Positions 9,003-17,803 of a DNA stretch of 64,000 nt are shown piece by piece. The stretch spans positions 24,943 through 88,942 of the forward strand of contig JACRAF010000038.1 of assembly GCA_016213505.1 (NCBI GenBank), given 5' to 3'. The position numbers and the translations under genes were made by a program. Each line of letters opens with the position of its first letter. The stretch's first letter is position 1. Below the pieces are notes generated by a model. That model was given only the letters and a program-made list of their open reading frames with translations. It was not told the origin of the DNA and did no database searches. The DNA is from Devosia nanyangense (GTDB taxonomy: Bacteria; Pseudomonadota; Alphaproteobacteria; Rhizobiales; Devosiaceae).

Positions 9003-10291
9003 TGAGTGTCGCCGATGCGAGGATCGGCGTCTCCGAGTGGTCGCGCGCCGCGGCGCGGGGCGGGAGCTATGTAAAGTCCCGTTCCAGCGCGCTGCTCGGC
9101 TGGCTGGTGGCCTTCTGGGTGTTTTCGGGCAGCGCGGTCATCACCGAGCCGTCGCCCTATGAGCTGAGCTTCATGCTGGTGCTCGGGGTGTCGCTGTTTG
9201 CGGGCAGCTTTGCCTTCCACCGCTCGACGCTCGGGCTCATGGTGCTGTGGATGATGTTCATTCCGTTCGCCTTCATTGCGGCATTCCAGACGCGGTTCAC
9301 GCCGCTGACCGACGCGTTGCTGTTCCAGGTGGTGACGATCTTCCTGTTCTTCACCAGCTACTGGGTGGCCAACTATGTCGCCCAGGCGCCGCAGGCGCGG
9401 ATGCGGCTGATCGTGACGGCCTACACTGCCGCCGCGGTGGTCTCGGCGCTGCTGGGGACGCTCGGTTACCTTGGGGTCATCCCCGGCCACGACCTGTTCA
9501 CCCTCTACGGCCGCGCCAAGGCGCTGTTCAACGACCCCAACGTCTTCGGGCCGTTCCTGATCCTGCCCGCCATGTACGCCTTGCAGCGGACGCTGCTGGC
9601 CGCGCCGAAGCAGGCGGCATGGGCGGGCCTTGTCGTCATGGTGCTGGCGGTCGGCGTCTTCGCCAGTTTCTCGCGCGGCGCCTGGGGGCACCTCGCCGCC
9701 TCGGCGCTCATGGTCTACCTGCTCTGCTTCGTGTTCGTCGCCAATGCGCGCGAGCAGGTGCGGATGCTGATCCTGGCGCTGGTGGGCGCGATGCTGCTGG
9801 CGGTCGCCATCGGCGGCCTGCTGTCGATCCCCTCGGTGCAGCGGCTGTTCGAGGTGCGCGCCACGGCGCAGAACTACGACGAGGGCGACAGCGGCCGCTT
9901 TGGCCGGCAGGGCTATGCGTTCGAGCTGGCGATCGCCCACCCGCTGGGCCTCGGTCCGCTGGAATTCCGCAACCTGAGGATCAGGGAGGAACCGCACGAC
10001 AGCTATGTCAACGTGCTGCACGTCTATGGCTGGGGCGGTGGGCTGATGTTCATCCTGTTCATTGGAACGACGATCTGGCGCGGCCTGAGATACGTCGTGC
10101 AGGGCTCGCCCAACCGGCTGCTACTGATCCCCCTGATCTCGGTGTTCGTTCCGCTCTCGATCGAGGCCGCGATCATCGACCTCGACCACTGGCGCCATTT
10201 CTTCCTCGTGGGCGGGCTGATCTGGGGCGTCACCGCCGCCTACCGTAAGACAGGACCGGGCGAAGAGACCCGGCTCGCCGCGCTGATCTAG
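9002..10291 (+). CDS. O-antigen ligase/Wzy-like membrane protein
   Basis: A 429-residue polytopic protein with roughly ten hydrophobic helices and the Wzy_C (O-antigen ligase RfaL/WaaL) signature region FASFSRGAWGHL (around residue 220) followed by a large periplasmic loop. In that loop HDSYVNVLHVYGWGG resembles the ligase-type H-x-n motif. It may polymerise the lipid-linked unit or ligate it onto an acceptor. I chose the ATG at 9002 because it overlaps the preceding stop; an earlier in-frame start at 8924 would lie inside the transferase gene. No Wzx flippase is found in the locus. Confidence 0.85.
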   Translation: MSVADARIGVSEWSRAAARGGSYVKSRSSALLGWLVAFWVFSGSAVITEPSPYELSFMLVLGVSLFAGSFAFHRSTLGLMVLWMMFIPFAFIAAFQTRFTPLTDALLFQVVTIFLFFTSYWVANYVAQAPQARMRLIVTAYTAAAVVSALLGTLGYLGVIPGHDLFTLYGRAKALFNDPNVFGPFLILPAMYALQRTLLAAPKQAAWAGLVVMVLAVGVFASFSRGAWGHLAASALMVYLLCFVFVANAREQVRMLILALVGAMLLAVAIGGLLSIPSVQRLFEVRATAQNYDEGDSGRFGRQGYAFELAIAHPLGLGPLEFRNLRIREEPHDSYVNVLHVYGWGGGLMFILFIGTTIWRGLRYVVQGSPNRLLLIPLISVFVPLSIEAAIIDLDHWRHFFLVGGLIWGVTAAYRKTGPGEETRLAALI

Positions 10292-10299
10292 AGTCAAGC

Positions 10300-10600
10300 C
10301 ACTTGGCTCGCAGAAGCCGTCGGGTGACCGCTGTTGGCCAACTCAGCATCGCGTGCGCGCCTCCCAGGACGGGCAGCGTCTTGCCGTCCTTTTCCCCAAA
10401 GATCCCCGTGGTGACGGCACCGTCATCACTTGCTTCGTTCGTCCACACAAGGCGAGTGTGCGGTTTCACCTCGATGCACCTGCCGACGCCCCGGTGTCCT
10501 CGTGCTCCACGCCTTGGCATTTCCGGGCTCCAACGCTTCGACATTTTGCTGGGCCCTTGCATAGCTTTCAACCTGATGCCACTCGTGCGAGCGAGGCTCT
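10300..10600 (-). pseudogene. decayed SRPBCC/AHSA1-domain gene remnant
   Basis: On the minus strand one frame reads CIEVKPHTRLVWTNEASDDG, continued by AVTTGIFGEKDGKTL, matching the core strand of SRPBCC (START-like) proteins, normally EVVPxxRLVWTN...FEEKDGKTLL. Another frame just upstream gives QGVEHEDTG, the strand expected before it. A third frame just downstream gives DAELANSGHPTASAS, like the C-terminal helix. These pieces are in different frames and no start-to-stop gene joins them, so I read this as a frameshifted remnant. Limits are approximate. The inference is by eye and would need a frameshift-aware protein search. Confidence 0.5.
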
Positions 10601-10661
10601 AGGTGGACGTTCGGCGGTCTAGCGGCGATCCTCGCTGTGTGCGCTATCTGGAAGGACTCAT

Positions 10662-11195
10662 TTGACCGTGGCGAACCCGCACGATTTCCACACTCCGAAG
10701 TCCAGCTATTCTAGGGAGGAATTGCTCCAGTCCGCCCGAGGCGGCTATTTTGGTCCTGGCAACGCACAACTCCCTGCGCCGCCGATGCTGATGATGGACC
10801 GTATCACTGAGATCAGCCTGGATGGCGGCGAGTTTGGCAAAGGTCACGTCGTTGCTGAGCTAGACGTAACGCCCGACCTCTGGTTCTTCACCTGCCACTT
10901 CATCGGTGACCCGGTGATGCCTGGGTGCTTGGGCCTAGACGCCATGTGGCAGATCACGGGCTATTGGCTCGGTTGGTCTGGCTCGTCAGGCAAGGGGCGC
11001 GCCATAGGCGGCGAGGTCAACTTCCGGGGCCACGTTACCCCCGATACGCGCCTCGTGCGCTATGAAGTGAATCTCAAGCAGGTCCGACGCGGTAAGCTGG
11101 CCTTGGGCCTGGCCCAAGGTCGATTGTTCGCGGATGGAGTCTGCGTCTATACGGCCAGTAATCTCAAGGTTGGCATGATCGCATCAGCCCAGTGA
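10662..11195 (+). CDS. fabA: 3-hydroxydecanoyl-ACP dehydratase/isomerase FabA
   Basis: A 177-residue cytosolic hot-dog-fold enzyme that dehydrates 3-hydroxydecanoyl-ACP and isomerises trans-2 to cis-3 decenoyl-ACP, the branch point to unsaturated fatty acids. Catalytic His79 (FTCHFIGDP) and Asp93 ([10 protein letters not shown]) are both present, as are FGPGNAQLP and the C-terminal SNLKVG. The ORF starts at TTG 10662; a GTG two codons later is an alternative. In alphaproteobacteria fabA usually sits with fabB, but no fabB is here. Base composition is less GC-rich than the flanks and the gene sits next to a decayed SRPBCC gene, suggesting acquisition or a second copy. Confidence 0.9.
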   Translation: MTVANPHDFHTPKSSYSREELLQSARGGYFGPGNAQLPAPPMLMMDRITEISLDGGEFGKGHVVAELDVTPDLWFFTCHFIGDPVMPGCLGLDAMWQITGYWLGWSGSSGKGRAIGGEVNFRGHVTPDTRLVRYEVNLKQVRRGKLALGLAQGRLFADGVCVYTASNLKVGMIASAQ

Positions 11196-11256
11196 GGCGC
11201 GCCCTCGCGGCGTCGAGCAATATCGAGAAGGATTCGATCTACGTGGCGCCGTGATT

Positions 11257-11290
11257 TCAGACGTCGGCCGGAGGACCTGCCGACGTCTGA
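11257..11290 (+). terminator. hairpin downstream of fabA
   Basis: Perfect 11-bp inverted repeat TCAGACGTCGG / CCGACGTCTGA with a 12-base loop, in the 127-bp gap between the convergent fabA and DUF2541-like genes. The tract after it (TCTTGCTTACC) is only weakly T-rich, so termination in either direction is plausible but not certain. Confidence 0.45.
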
Positions 11291-11322
11291 TCTTGCTTAC
11301 CGGGGCACGGTGCCGCGGGCGC

Positions 11323-11724
11323 CTAAAGCTTGCGGCCCTGCAACGTCACCACCGCCGTGCCACCGCCGAGCAGCTTGTTGTAGGTCATCTCGACCCGGCG
11401 GATATGGCGCGCGGCGCCGGGCAGGTTGATGACGCGGCTTGCCGTGCCCGGCAGGAACAGGAAGCGAATGGGCACGTCGTAGCTGGTGCCGTTGGAGAAG
11501 GTGATGTGCAGATCGTGCAGGAACACGGTGTTGCCGGTCACCACGATGCGGATGTCGGTGTAGAGCCCCGCCCCTGCCCCGACCCGGATGGTGTCGTGGT
11601 CGTAGAGCAGATTGACCGTGCGCGAGCCCAGAACGACCCAAGTCGCGGCCCAGGCCACGGCAGGTGCGGCGACGGCAACAAGGCCGGCGGCCAGGCCGGC
11701 AAGCAGACTGCGGCGAGATAGCAT
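11323..11724 (-). CDS. exported DUF2541-like protein
   Basis: A 133-residue protein with an N-terminal export signal starting MLSRRSLLAGLAAG (Tat-like RR, hydrophobic core, cleavage near AWA-A). A beta-rich domain follows with VVLGSRTVNLLYDHDTIRVG, a central NGTSYDVPIRFLF strand and GAARHIRRVEMTYNK. This pattern resembles DUF2541, a periplasmic beta-sandwich family of unknown role. The start at 11724 is favoured over the longer ORF start (11757) because GGGAG lies about 6 bases upstream. It converges with fabA. Family assignment is by pattern recall. Confidence 0.65.
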   Translation of the reverse strand: MLSRRSLLAGLAAGLVAVAAPAVAWAATWVVLGSRTVNLLYDHDTIRVGAGAGLYTDIRIVVTGNTVFLHDLHITFSNGTSYDVPIRFLFLPGTASRVINLPGAARHIRRVEMTYNKLLGGGTAVVTLQGRKL

Positions 11725-11797
11725 GATTGTCTCCCGAAGATGACGCTGACCGGGCAAGGCTAAGCCCGCGGCCGGGCGAAGGCAACGGGAGCGATGA

Positions 11798-12232
11798 TCA
11801 GCCTCTGACGCAATCGGCGGCCGGCGCGACGGCGATCTCGGCGGCTTCGTGCGGGTCGTAGTGGTAGGAGAACACCCGCGCGTCGGTGACCGCCACGAGG
11901 CTCAGGCCGTCGCCATAGAGGTTGATGGCGATGCGCAGTTGGACGATGGGCGCCCAGGCGCATCTCCGCGCGGCGGCGAGGTCAGCGGACGGCCTCTCGG
12001 GCACGGCGACGGAGGCGAGCCCCTGCTTCACAAGCTCGGCGGCGACCGCATCGCGCAACGGCGCGAACACCTCGTCCCGCGCGAAATAGTTGCCGTGGGC
12101 GGAGGCGTAGGCCGCGGCGCCGGCATAGGCGGCGCGCACGGCGCGTTCGAGGTCGGCGTCGCTGGCCGCAACGGACGATCCCGCCGCGAGCAGAGCCGCT
12201 ATCGTGCCGATCACCGGCGACCGCAATGCCAT
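11798..12232 (-). CDS. hypothetical exported protein, 144 aa
   Basis: Not recognised. The product begins MALRSPVIGTIAALLAAGSSVAAS, a Sec signal peptide with cleavage near residue 22. The mature part is Ala-rich and helical, with two cysteines (RRCAWAP and ADCVRG) that could form a disulfide. The start at 12232 has GGGAG five bases upstream; the longer ORF reads back into tRNA-Pro and is rejected. It lies directly downstream of tRNA-Pro on the same strand. Confidence 0.65.
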   Translation of the reverse strand: MALRSPVIGTIAALLAAGSSVAASDADLERAVRAAYAGAAAYASAHGNYFARDEVFAPLRDAVAAELVKQGLASVAVPERPSADLAAARRCAWAPIVQLRIAINLYGDGLSLVAVTDARVFSYHYDPHEAAEIAVAPAADCVRG

Positions 12233-12267
12233 AAAATCTCCCACGGCCCGGACCGAGCGGGAGGGAA

Positions 12268-12344
12268 TGGTCGGAGTGACAGGATTTGAACCTGCGACCC
12301 TTTGTCCCCCAGACAAATGCGCTACCAGGCTGCGCTACACCCCG
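12268..12344 (-). tRNA. tRNA-Pro (anticodon GGG)
   Basis: A 77-nt cloverleaf read on the minus strand. Acceptor arm CGGGGTG pairs with CACTCCG (one G-U), the D-arm contains AGCCTGGTAGCGC, anticodon stem TTTGT/ACAAA encloses loop CTGGGGG with anticodon GGG, the T-arm is GCAGGTTCAAATCCTGT, and the 3' CCA is encoded. The C at position 1 is typical of tRNA-Pro. It follows the merR gene, as in many Hyphomicrobiales. Confidence 0.96.
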
Positions 12345-12448
12345 ACACGGGGGGTTATCTAGTCGGTTGAAGGGAGCGTGGCAACCCTCGCGACGAGCCG
12401 CCGGCGTCTTGTGTGCGCGGCACGGCCCGGGCCGGCTGCGGCGCCGCT

Positions 12449-12910
12449 CTATTCGCGCGCCCGCTCCAGGATTCGCTTGCATTCGAACAGGTCGCGCAGC
12501 ACGGCGTTGAGCCGTTCGCGATCGGCATCGTCGATCCGAACGTCGCGGCTGGGAGGCACGTCCTCGGCGATGATCTCGACGGTGTCCTCGCCCTCCTCGG
12601 CCTCATCCGGGCCGGGTGGCGGCAGCGCCTCGACAGGACTGCCATTGCCGATGGCCGCGACGTGACGCGCGCCATGATCCTTGAGGATCTTCTGGACACC
12701 CTTGATGGTGAACCCCTGGTCGTAGAGCAGGTGGCGGATGCCCTTGAGCAGGAGCACATCCTCGGGCCGATAATAGCGACGGCCGCCGCCCCGCTTCAGC
12801 GGCTTGATGGTCGAAAACCGCGTCTCCCAGAAACGCAGAACGTGCTGGGGCAGGTCGAGCTCATCGGCAGCTTCAGAGATCGTGCGGAAGGCGTCGGGAG
12901 ATTTATCCAC
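12449..12910 (-). CDS. MerR family transcriptional regulator
   Basis: A 153-residue DNA-binding protein with an N-terminal MerR winged helix ([22 protein letters not shown], then [22 protein letters not shown], about residues 8-62), an acidic Pro/Glu linker (about 95-125) and a C-terminal dimerisation helix ([19 protein letters not shown]). The effector-binding Cys of metal-sensing MerR members is absent. It is the conserved partner of ihfA in alphaproteobacteria (24 bases downstream of it); the target genes are not known. Confidence 0.88.
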   Translation of the reverse strand: MDKSPDAFRTISEAADELDLPQHVLRFWETRFSTIKPLKRGGGRRYYRPEDVLLLKGIRHLLYDQGFTIKGVQKILKDHGARHVAAIGNGSPVEALPPPGPDEAEEGEDTVEIIAEDVPPSRDVRIDDADRERLNAVLRDLFECKRILERARE

Positions 12911-12934
12911 CCCGAATCCTCTCAGGAGAAAGTC

Positions 12935-13246
12935 TTATTTTCCAGCACGAACCATAGATTTGTTGATCTTGGATTTCAACACGTTGCTGGGTTTGAACAC
13001 CAGAACCTGCCGCGGCAGGATGGGGACTTCCTCGCCGGTCTTGGGGTTGCGGCCGATGCGCTGGTTCTTGGAGCGCACCTGGAACGAGCCGAACGAGCTG
13101 AGCTTGACGTTCTCGCCGGCGACCAGGGCGTCGCCGATCAGCGCGAGGAAGCGCTCCACCAGCTCGGCGGATTCGGTACGCGAGAGCCCAACCGACTCAT
13201 AGACCGCTTCGGCCAGGTCGGCCCGCGTGACTGTCTTTTGGGCCAT
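12935..13246 (-). CDS. ihfA: integration host factor subunit alpha
   Basis: A 103-residue HU/IHF-family nucleoid protein that forms the alpha half of the IHF heterodimer, bending DNA at promoters and recombination sites. It begins [20 protein letters not shown], continues with the beta-arm signature [13 protein letters not shown] and [12 protein letters not shown], and includes the proline at the arm tip region ([14 protein letters not shown]). The start at 13246 is chosen because it fits the family N-terminus and has a G-run (GGGGG) upstream; the longer ORF start adds unrelated sequence. Position between fabH and merR is the usual one. Confidence 0.95.
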   Translation of the reverse strand: MAQKTVTRADLAEAVYESVGLSRTESAELVERFLALIGDALVAGENVKLSSFGSFQVRSKNQRIGRNPKTGEEVPILPRQVLVFKPSNVLKSKINKSMVRAGK

Positions 13247-13384
13247 GCATTTCCCCCGTTCCGCCAAACTGGGCCGCAGTCCCGTCAGGCGCCCCCGCCC
13301 CGAGATATGATGAAGACTAACGCGGCGCACCGCGACTGGCAATCTGGCTTAACAATCAAAGGCTAGACAGATTCGAGCAGTCGG

Positions 13385-13915
13385 TTATGCGCGGCGCGGC
13401 CGCTCGAGCAGAACGATTGGCGTACCGTTGTAGGCCGAGCGCGCGAATTCGCGGAATCCGAGTTTGCCCGCAACCCGCAGCGAAGCGGCATTGTCTTCAT
13501 CGACGATACAGGTGAGGCGCTCGCCTTTGCCGTTCTCCGCAGCCCAGCCAAGGGCAGCGCGCATCGCTTCCTCGGCGAGGCCCTGGCCGTGCATGGCGGA
13601 GGTGAGGCCCCAGCCGCATTCCATGGTTCCTTCGAGCGACGGCGTGATCGCACGGCGCGCCTCGTGAAAGCCCGCTTCGCCGGCATAGGCACCCGTTTCG
13701 CGATGCTCGAGCGCGAAAAACCCAAAGCCCATCGCGTGCCACATGCCGATCTGGCGAATGAAGCGGCCCCAGGAGGCCTCGCGCGTGAAGGGCACGCCGC
13801 CGATGAAGCGGACGACGGCGGGATCGGCCCACATTGCGACGTAGTCGTCGAAATCCTCGAGACGGTAGGGGCGTAGCCGGAGCCGCGCCGTCTCGAGCGT
13901 CGGAATGACCGTCAC
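13385..13915 (-). CDS. GNAT N-acetyltransferase (RimJ-like)
   Basis: A 176-residue GNAT-fold acetyltransferase of the RimJ/RimL type: it opens with TLETARLRLRPYRLEDFDDY, contains the acetyl-CoA loop region GQGLAEEAMRAAL, and ends with the usual DEDNAASLRVAGKLGFRE helix-strand. The substrate cannot be predicted. A GTG start at 13915 is supported by AAGGAG about 9 bases upstream; the track-length reading into fabH is antisense-frame noise. It sits between fabH and ihfA, so it may be co-transcribed with them. Confidence 0.85.
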   Translation of the reverse strand: MTVIPTLETARLRLRPYRLEDFDDYVAMWADPAVVRFIGGVPFTREASWGRFIRQIGMWHAMGFGFFALEHRETGAYAGEAGFHEARRAITPSLEGTMECGWGLTSAMHGQGLAEEAMRAALGWAAENGKGERLTCIVDEDNAASLRVAGKLGFREFARSAYNGTPIVLLERPRRA

Positions 13916-13944
13916 GTGAGGATCTCCTTGCCGCGCTTCGCACT

Positions 13945-14910
13945 TTACCAGCGAATGAGCGAGGCGCCCCAGGTGAAGCCGCCGCCCATCGCTTCGAGCA
14001 TCACCAAGTCGCCGCGCTTGATGCGCCCGTCGCCCACCGCCTCGGCGAGCGCCAGCGGCACGGAAGCGGCGGAGGTGTTGGCGTGGCGGTCGACGGTGAT
14101 GATGACCTTTTCGGGCGGGATATGGAGTTTTTCGCCGGCGCCCTGGATGATTCTGAGGTTGGCCTGGTGCGGCACGAACCAGTCGAGGTCCTTGACCGTA
14201 TAGCCGGTGGCGCTGAGGACATTTTCGACCACGTCGGTGATCTTGCCGACGGCGTGGCGGAAGACTTCCTTGCCCTCCATGTGGATGTGCCCGATCGTCT
14301 GGGTGGTCGACGGCCCGCCGGTGGTGTTGAGCTTGTCGGCGAAGTGTCCGTCGGAGCGCAGCGAGGAGGCGAGGATGCCGTGTTCGCCGTCGCCGCCCAG
14401 TTCGAGCACCGCGGCCCCTGCCCCGTCGCCGAACAGCACGCAGGTGGTGCGGTCGGTCCAATCGAGGATACGGGTAGCGGTTTCGGCGCCGATCACCAAC
14501 GCGCGCCGGGCCATGCCGCTCTTGAGAAACGAGTCGGCGGTGACAAGGCCATAGAGGAAGCCCGAGCAAACGGCCTGGATGTCGAAGGCGGCGCCGTGAT
14601 GGAGGCCGAGCTTCTGCTGGACGATGGCGGCCGTGGCCGGGAACGTCAGGTCGGGCGTGGTGGTCGCGACGATGATGAGGTCGATATCGGCCTGCGCCAA
14701 TCTTGCGTTGTCGAGGGCGCGGCGCGCCGCGTGCACGGCCAGATCGGAGGTGAACTCCCCCTCGGCGGCGACGTGGCGCTGCTTGATGCCGACACGCTGC
14801 TGGATCCACTCGTCGGAGGTGTCGACGGTCTTGGACAATTCCTCATTGGTGACAATTCGCGCAGGCAGATAGCCGCCGACGCCACGCACGATGGACCGCA
14901 GGGTACTCAC
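13945..14910 (-). CDS. fabH: 3-oxoacyl-ACP synthase III FabH
   Basis: A 321-residue thiolase-fold condensing enzyme that starts fatty acid synthesis by joining acetyl-CoA and malonyl-ACP. The catalytic triad is complete: Cys115 (IQAVCSGF), His248 (FVPHQAN) and Asn278 ([10 protein letters not shown]). The ACP-binding helix region and C-terminal [13 protein letters not shown] are typical. Its start overlaps the plsX stop by 4 bases (14907-14910). The plsX-fabH-ihfA-merR order is standard for alphaproteobacteria. Confidence 0.97.
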   Translation of the reverse strand: MSTLRSIVRGVGGYLPARIVTNEELSKTVDTSDEWIQQRVGIKQRHVAAEGEFTSDLAVHAARRALDNARLAQADIDLIIVATTTPDLTFPATAAIVQQKLGLHHGAAFDIQAVCSGFLYGLVTADSFLKSGMARRALVIGAETATRILDWTDRTTCVLFGDGAGAAVLELGGDGEHGILASSLRSDGHFADKLNTTGGPSTTQTIGHIHMEGKEVFRHAVGKITDVVENVLSATGYTVKDLDWFVPHQANLRIIQGAGEKLHIPPEKVIITVDRHANTSAASVPLALAEAVGDGRIKRGDLVMLEAMGGGFTWGASLIRW

Positions 14911-15977
14911 GCGGGATTCGCCTCTCTGTCGTTGGGAACGGGGGGCGCCGCCGGGAGCGTGGGGAACCGCCTCATGCCTTCGCTGATCTTGTCGATAAGC
15001 CGGCCCCGCGCCATCTCGTAGGCGAGGCCGAGCGCACTCTGATAGCCGATTTCGTCGGTGCCGCCATGGCTCTTGATGACGATACCGTTGAGCCCGAGGA
15101 AGACCCCGCCATTGACGTTGCGCGGATCGAGCTTGCGGCGGATGGCGTTGAGCGCCTTACCGGCCAGCAGCGCGCCGAGGGTCGAGAAGATGTCGGCCCT
15201 GAGCGCATCGCGCAGATAGGAGCCGACCTGCCGCGCGGTGCCCTCGGCGGTCTTCAGCGCGATATTGCCGGTAAAACCCTCGGTGACGATGACGTCGACG
15301 GTACCCTTGCCGATGTCGTCGCCCTCGACGAAGCCGTGATAGATGAAGCCTGCGCCGCTGGCGGCGGCGAGCGTCGCGGCGGCTTCCTTGACCTCGTCGT
15401 GGCCCTTCATCTCCTCGGTGCCGACATTGAGCAGACCGATGCTCGGCGTCTCCTGGTCGAACAGGGCACGGGCGAGCGCCGCGCCGAGGATCGAGAAATC
15501 GACCAGTTGCTTGGCGTCGCCGCCGATGGTCGCGCCGACATCGAGGACGATGATGTCGGCCCTCAGCGTCGGCCCGATGGCGGCGATCGCCGGACGCGAA
15601 ATACCCTCGATCGGCCGCAGGCAAAAGGTCGCCATGGCCATCAGCGCGCCGGTATTGCCACCGGAGACGGTGACGTCGGCCTCGCCGTCCTTGACCGATT
15701 GCAGCGCCGCCCACATCGACGATTTGCCTTTGCCCTTGCGGAGGGCGCTCGAGGGCTTTTCGTCCATGGCGATGACCGAGTCGCAATGGATGATTCTGGA
15801 GACCGGCTTCAGCTCGGGGAATTTGTCGAGCAGCGGCGCCAGCTCGGCCTCGCGGCCGTGAAACAGGAAGCGGATGTTGCGTCTCTCGCGCAAGGCAAGC
15901 CACGCACCGTGGATCGCCACCTGCGGGCCGATGTCACCGCCCATGGCGTCGACAGAGATGCGAATGGGATCAGCCAT
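14907..15977 (-). CDS. plsX: phosphate acyltransferase PlsX
   Basis: A 356-residue enzyme that makes acyl-phosphate from acyl-ACP for phospholipid synthesis. Family marks: [18 protein letters not shown] at the N-terminus, [44 protein letters not shown] and [17 protein letters not shown]. Length and motif order are normal. It is coupled to fabH downstream and lies 82 bases after the DUF177 gene. Confidence 0.97.
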   Translation of the reverse strand: MADPIRISVDAMGGDIGPQVAIHGAWLALRERRNIRFLFHGREAELAPLLDKFPELKPVSRIIHCDSVIAMDEKPSSALRKGKGKSSMWAALQSVKDGEADVTVSGGNTGALMAMATFCLRPIEGISRPAIAAIGPTLRADIIVLDVGATIGGDAKQLVDFSILGAALARALFDQETPSIGLLNVGTEEMKGHDEVKEAAATLAAASGAGFIYHGFVEGDDIGKGTVDVIVTEGFTGNIALKTAEGTARQVGSYLRDALRADIFSTLGALLAGKALNAIRRKLDPRNVNGGVFLGLNGIVIKSHGGTDEIGYQSALGLAYEMARGRLIDKISEGMRRFPTLPAAPPVPNDREANPA

Positions 15978-16059
15978 GGTTTCCGTTGTGGACCCGCCGC
16001 CCGGGCGAAATGCACCTTAATCAAACGCCCCCGCGGTGCAAGGGCGGCCCGTTTCGGAC

Positions 16060-16608
16060 CTATTTGTCTTCCCGCTTCAGTGCCTTGAGGGCGGCAAAGG
16101 GAGACTCTTCGGGCAAATCAGGCGCGAGGCCAAGGTCCTCAAGGCTCTCGCCGGGCGCCCTGGGATAGAGGTCGACGGCAAGCGCGAGCGTTTCGACGAT
16201 GAGGTCGGTGAGATCGGCCTCGGGGCCTTCGAAATGGTCGGGGATGTCATCGCCCTCGAGATCGACGAAGATCTCGGTGTTGGCGGCTGCGGCGAAGTCC
16301 TTCTCACCGCCCGGCAGGAAGATGCGGTCGATGGGCTCGGCGAGCTGCTGGCGAACCGGTTCGAGGGTCACCACGGAAGGCTGGGTGACCTCGCCGGTCA
16401 GCCGGCCGGTGACGCGGATGCCGCCGCGGAATTTCACTGCGTGCAGCGTGACCTGGAGCTGGTCGAGGGACGTGACACCAAGCTGGACGGCGATGGCGGC
16501 GCGTTCCTCGTCACCAGGAGCGATGCTCACGTCGCGTCCGGTGACTGGCATCGAATCGAGCCGGATGCTCGCGCCGGCCAGATGCAGCTGCTGCGGGGGC
16601 CGGCGCAT
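16060..16608 (-). CDS. DUF177 (YceD-like) protein
   Basis: A 182-residue acidic protein of the DUF177/YceD family, whose gene is linked to ribosomal protein L32 or plsX in many bacteria and implicated in 23S rRNA accumulation in plants and E. coli. The typical core is visible: TLHAVKFRGGIRVTGRLTGE, VTLEPVRQQLAEPIDRIFLP and an acidic tail DLIVETLALAVDLYPRAPGE. The ATG at 16608 overlaps the stop of the upstream gene (ATGA), which settles the start. Confidence 0.88.
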   Translation of the reverse strand: MRRPPQQLHLAGASIRLDSMPVTGRDVSIAPGDEERAAIAVQLGVTSLDQLQVTLHAVKFRGGIRVTGRLTGEVTQPSVVTLEPVRQQLAEPIDRIFLPGGEKDFAAAANTEIFVDLEGDDIPDHFEGPEADLTDLIVETLALAVDLYPRAPGESLEDLGLAPDLPEESPFAALKALKREDK

Positions 16609-17135
16609 CAGGCGGCCGCGTCCGTGCGCCGGCCGGCGACGAGGGTCCCGGTGGGCTCGGCGGCGAGCGCCGACGCCTCGGCGCAAAGGTAGGCGGCAAG
16701 CGGAGCAGCGCCGGCCGTGGCAGCACCGCCATAGACGTTTTTGACCAGCACGGCCTCGACTGCTGCTGCATCGCCGGTGTCGAGCACTTCAGCCAGGACG
16801 TCGACGAGGCCATAGAAGATGTTGCCCATGGTCTTGACCTTGCGCGGCACGCCGAGGTCGGTGACCCCCAGTTCGCGCAGCGAGCGGTCCATGTCGCGGA
16901 AGAACAGATCGACCAGCGCCTGGGTGAAGGCCTGCGCCTCGGGCGCGCCCTTGAGGCGGCGCAGCAACAGCGCCAGATGCAGCGAGATCATGTCGAAGCG
17001 CCCGGTCACGGTGTCGGGCACGCCCCAATCGGCGTAGAAGACCGGTCGCCGGGATTGCGCCACAATGGACCGGTACGCCTCGTAGGCGGCGTCGGGCGCG
17101 GGCGATTTGCGGAAAAGATTGAAAATCATGGGCAT
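16608..17135 (-). CDS. ubiquinol-cytochrome c chaperone family protein
   Basis: A 175-residue alpha-helical protein of the CBP3/UQCC1 family, which assists assembly of the cytochrome bc1 complex. The family core is present: YRSIVAQSRRPVFYADWGVP, DMISLHLALLLRRL, FFRDMDRSLRELGVTDLGVP and KVKTMGNIFYG. ATG codons at 17135 and 17129 are both possible starts. It is coupled to the DUF177 gene and divergent from bamE. Confidence 0.9.
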   Translation of the reverse strand: MPMIFNLFRKSPAPDAAYEAYRSIVAQSRRPVFYADWGVPDTVTGRFDMISLHLALLLRRLKGAPEAQAFTQALVDLFFRDMDRSLRELGVTDLGVPRKVKTMGNIFYGLVDVLAEVLDTGDAAAVEAVLVKNVYGGAATAGAAPLAAYLCAEASALAAEPTGTLVAGRRTDAAA

Positions 17136-17247
17136 GGCTCCACGGCGACAGCGGCCGGGGCGGTTCGAGCCAGCTTGCCAGCCGGCGTCATTGGCAGCTA
17201 AACAATCCGGCGCTTTGCCGCGCGCCGCGTCTTAGTCGAGAGACATC

Positions 17248-17718
17248 GTGAAAGTCAAATCCATGCCCCAGCGCACATCCGCCCCGCGTCTTGTTTCAGT
17301 GGCGGCGGCAGGCCTCCTGGCGGCGGCGCTCGCCGGCTGCAGCATGGGCAGCGGACTGGCCCTGTCGACCAACAAGATCCAGGGCTACGACATCTCGGAG
17401 GATGCGCTGGCGCAGATCCGGCCGGGCCAGAGCCAGGACCTGGTCGTGGTCGTCCTCGGCTCGCCGCAAACGATCAACGCCTTCGGCGACGGCACCGCCT
17501 GGTACTATGTCGAGACCAAGGTCAGCCAGACTGCGTTCGGCATGACCACGGTGCAGGAGCGCACGGTGCTGGCGATCTACTTCGACAAGAACAAGCGCGT
17601 CGCCGACAAGGCCATCTACAGCGCCAAGGACGGCAAGGTGTTCACCATCGAGGGCCGCAAGACGCCGTCCTATGGCGAAGACAAGAGCTTCATCCAGTCG
17701 CTGATCGAGTCGATCTAG
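17248..17718 (+). CDS. bamE: outer membrane assembly lipoprotein BamE
   Basis: A 156-residue SmpA/OmlA (BamE) lipoprotein of the beta-barrel assembly machine. It has a signal peptide with lipobox LAGC (Cys31) and a BamE domain: IRPGQSQDLVVVVLGSPQTI, then AWYYVETKV and VLAIYFDKNKRV. The N-terminal MKVK start is followed by a second Met at residue 6; either could be used. Divergent from the bc1 chaperone gene, which is the normal arrangement. Confidence 0.92.
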   Translation: MKVKSMPQRTSAPRLVSVAAAGLLAAALAGCSMGSGLALSTNKIQGYDISEDALAQIRPGQSQDLVVVVLGSPQTINAFGDGTAWYYVETKVSQTAFGMTTVQERTVLAIYFDKNKRVADKAIYSAKDGKVFTIEGRKTPSYGEDKSFIQSLIESI

Positions 17719-17748
17719 CCGCCCCTCGGGCCTCGTCAAAACCGCGGT

Positions 17749-17774
17749 GTCACTCCCGCCTTCGTGGGAATGAC
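17749..17774. repeat. palindromic intergenic element
   Basis: Imperfect palindrome GTCACTCCCGCCTTCGTGGG followed by AATGAC, in the 85-bp gap between convergent bamE and nusB. The same GTCATTCCCACGAAGGCGGGA-type hairpin is scattered through many alphaproteobacterial genomes. It may also act as a bidirectional transcription end. Only this one copy is seen in the window. Confidence 0.6.
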
Positions 17775-17803
17775 GCCGTTTTGGTCGATGCGAACCGCGC
17801 AGC

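Noticed and set aside
13385..14809. 474-residue minus-strand ORF joining an antisense-frame stretch of fabH with the acetyltransferase
   Set aside because: Only the part after 13915 is a real protein; the rest is the wrong frame of fabH.
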